Of a DNA stretch of 64,000 nucleotides, positions 63,410 to 64,000 are shown in pieces. This stretch comes from Candidatus Methylospira mobilis (lineage in GTDB: Bacteria > Pseudomonadota > Gammaproteobacteria > Methylococcales > Methylococcaceae), in NCBI RefSeq assembly GCF_009498235.1, contig NZ_CP044205.1, forward strand, positions 1,641,389-1,705,388, written 5' to 3'. A model generated the notes under the pieces. That model saw only the letters and a list, made by a program, of their open reading frames with translations. It was not told the DNA's origin and searched no databases. Position 1 is the stretch's first letter. Every line of letters begins with the position of its first letter. The position numbers were made by a program, and so were the translations under genes.

Positions 63410-64000
63410 TCAAACGGCTTTTTTGTAAACAGGATTTCTTACATAGAGCGGTTGAGAGTTTTCAGCGTTCACACATGCACCCTGCCGGTAGATATCGCAG
63501 CCAAGTCGCGCTATCCAGCCAGCTCGCGGAAAACGATCCGCTAAAACTCCGACCAGGTTACCGCTACCGATTTGCTCTGTCAGCAATTGCTTATAACGCG
63601 TCCAACCGCTGCCTATTGCTACCCCTGACACTGGCTCAGCCACACGGACCATAGCCGGTGCAAGCACTTGCTCGTTCTGGATACGCTCCGGCATAAGACT
63701 CTCTGAACGGCGATAAATCGCCCAGTATACTTCGTCCATCCGTGCGTCGAGACAGGGAAAAGCATAATCGCTTTCGCATTCGGCCAGTGCCTCGGCCGCC
63801 AGAACCGCCAACGTGGATACTGGCGCAACAGGAAGGTCGGCGGCAAAAGCGATGCCCTGAACCACTCCCGCGGCAATCCTGAGCCCGGTAAAAGATCCCG
63901 GCCCGCATCCGAACGCCAGCGCATCGATATTCGCCAAGGTCAGGCCGGCTTCCGCCAGTACCTGCTCCATCATGTGCAATATCAGCCGGTTATGTTCTTG
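63410..64000 (-). CDS. tsaB: tRNA threonylcarbamoyladenosine biosynthesis protein TsaB, 5' end missing
   Basis: TsaB partners TsaD in forming t6A37 of tRNA. The frame continues to the window edge (QEHNRLILHMMEQVL), so the N-terminus is outside. The signature ALAFGCGPGSFTGLRIAAG and the segment CLDARMDEVYWAIY are typical. About 196 residues are visible, most of a protein of roughly 230. Confidence 0.94.
   Translation of the reverse strand, partial: QEHNRLILHMMEQVLAEAGLTLANIDALAFGCGPGSFTGLRIAAGVVQGIAFAADLPVAPVSTLAVLAAEALAECESDYAFPCLDARMDEVYWAIYRRSESLMPERIQNEQVLAPAMVRVAEPVSGVAIGSGWTRYKQLLTEQIGSGNLVGVLADRFPRAGWIARLGCDIYRQGACVNAENSQPLYVRNPVYKKAV

Noticed and set aside
63116..63428. Overlapping 87- and 98-codon frames on opposite strands between lnt and tsaB
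   Set aside because: Neither has a recognisable product, and both include the 12-bp hairpin.

Overview
The window looks like a chromosomal segment of a motile, diazotrophic gammaproteobacterium. The evidence is a CheZ-type chemotaxis cluster, a nifL-nifA pair and an rnfABCDGEH operon of the Azotobacter type. A methanotroph of the Methylococcales is my best guess from overall gene style, but no methane-oxidation gene is present, so this is inference. Housekeeping genes (hemE, aroB, aroK, lnt, tsaB, rluE, yheS) are mixed with accessory islands.

Layout. 1-15198 (+): the end of flgK, then flgL, a CheZ/HPt-like helical protein, cheY, cheA (with a duplicated middle domain), cheW, a PAS-containing chemoreceptor ending in a CheR-docking pentapeptide, cheW, cheR, cheD, cheB, cheY, cheZ and fliW. 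This is a near-complete adaptation-capable chemosensory pathway. 15621-17224 (-): a small coiled-coil lipoprotein and a graveyard of IS110-like and IS3-like fragments. 17568-22208 (-): a compact operon of acyl-carrier protein, condensation-like protein, stand-alone adenylation enzyme, acyl-CoA dehydrogenase-like flavoenzyme and membrane methyltransferase. It has the parts list of a prolyl-ACP to pyrrolyl-2-carboxyl-ACP pathway. 22485-24088 (-): flavocytochrome c sulfide dehydrogenase (fccAB).

24220-31322 (+): a YcxB-like protein, the ABC-F ATPase YheS, a membrane protein, a universal stress protein, a metallophosphoesterase and the glycogen debranching enzyme GlgX. 31343-34600: a scar of PAP2, REP-associated transposase and IS91 fragments, an integron-type attC site, and a VPS62/seven-repeat propeller protein that looks like a captured cassette. 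35121-40316 (-): nudix, hemE, aroB, aroK, a TrmH-like methyltransferase and a DUF815 ATPase, divergent from rluE. 41604-46808 (+): a CZB zinc-binding protein and a three-gene RND transporter/binding protein/lipoprotein operon. 46934-50897: a small conserved protein, a GH64-like secreted glucanase with C-terminal repeats, and a structured MITE with terminal inverted repeats and a 9-bp target duplication.

50905-59881: the divergent rnfABCDGEH (-) and nifLA (+) operons. Their intergenic region holds a sigma-54-type promoter facing each way and one perfect NifA upstream activator motif (TGT-N10-ACA) between them, so Rnf here most likely feeds electrons to nitrogenase under NifA control. 60061-64000 (-): a receiver-PilZ regulator, lnt and the 3' part of tsaB.

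The most interesting items are the pyrrole-type carrier-protein operon, the attC-flanked VPS62/propeller gene, the MITE and GH64 block, and the rnf/nifLA control region.
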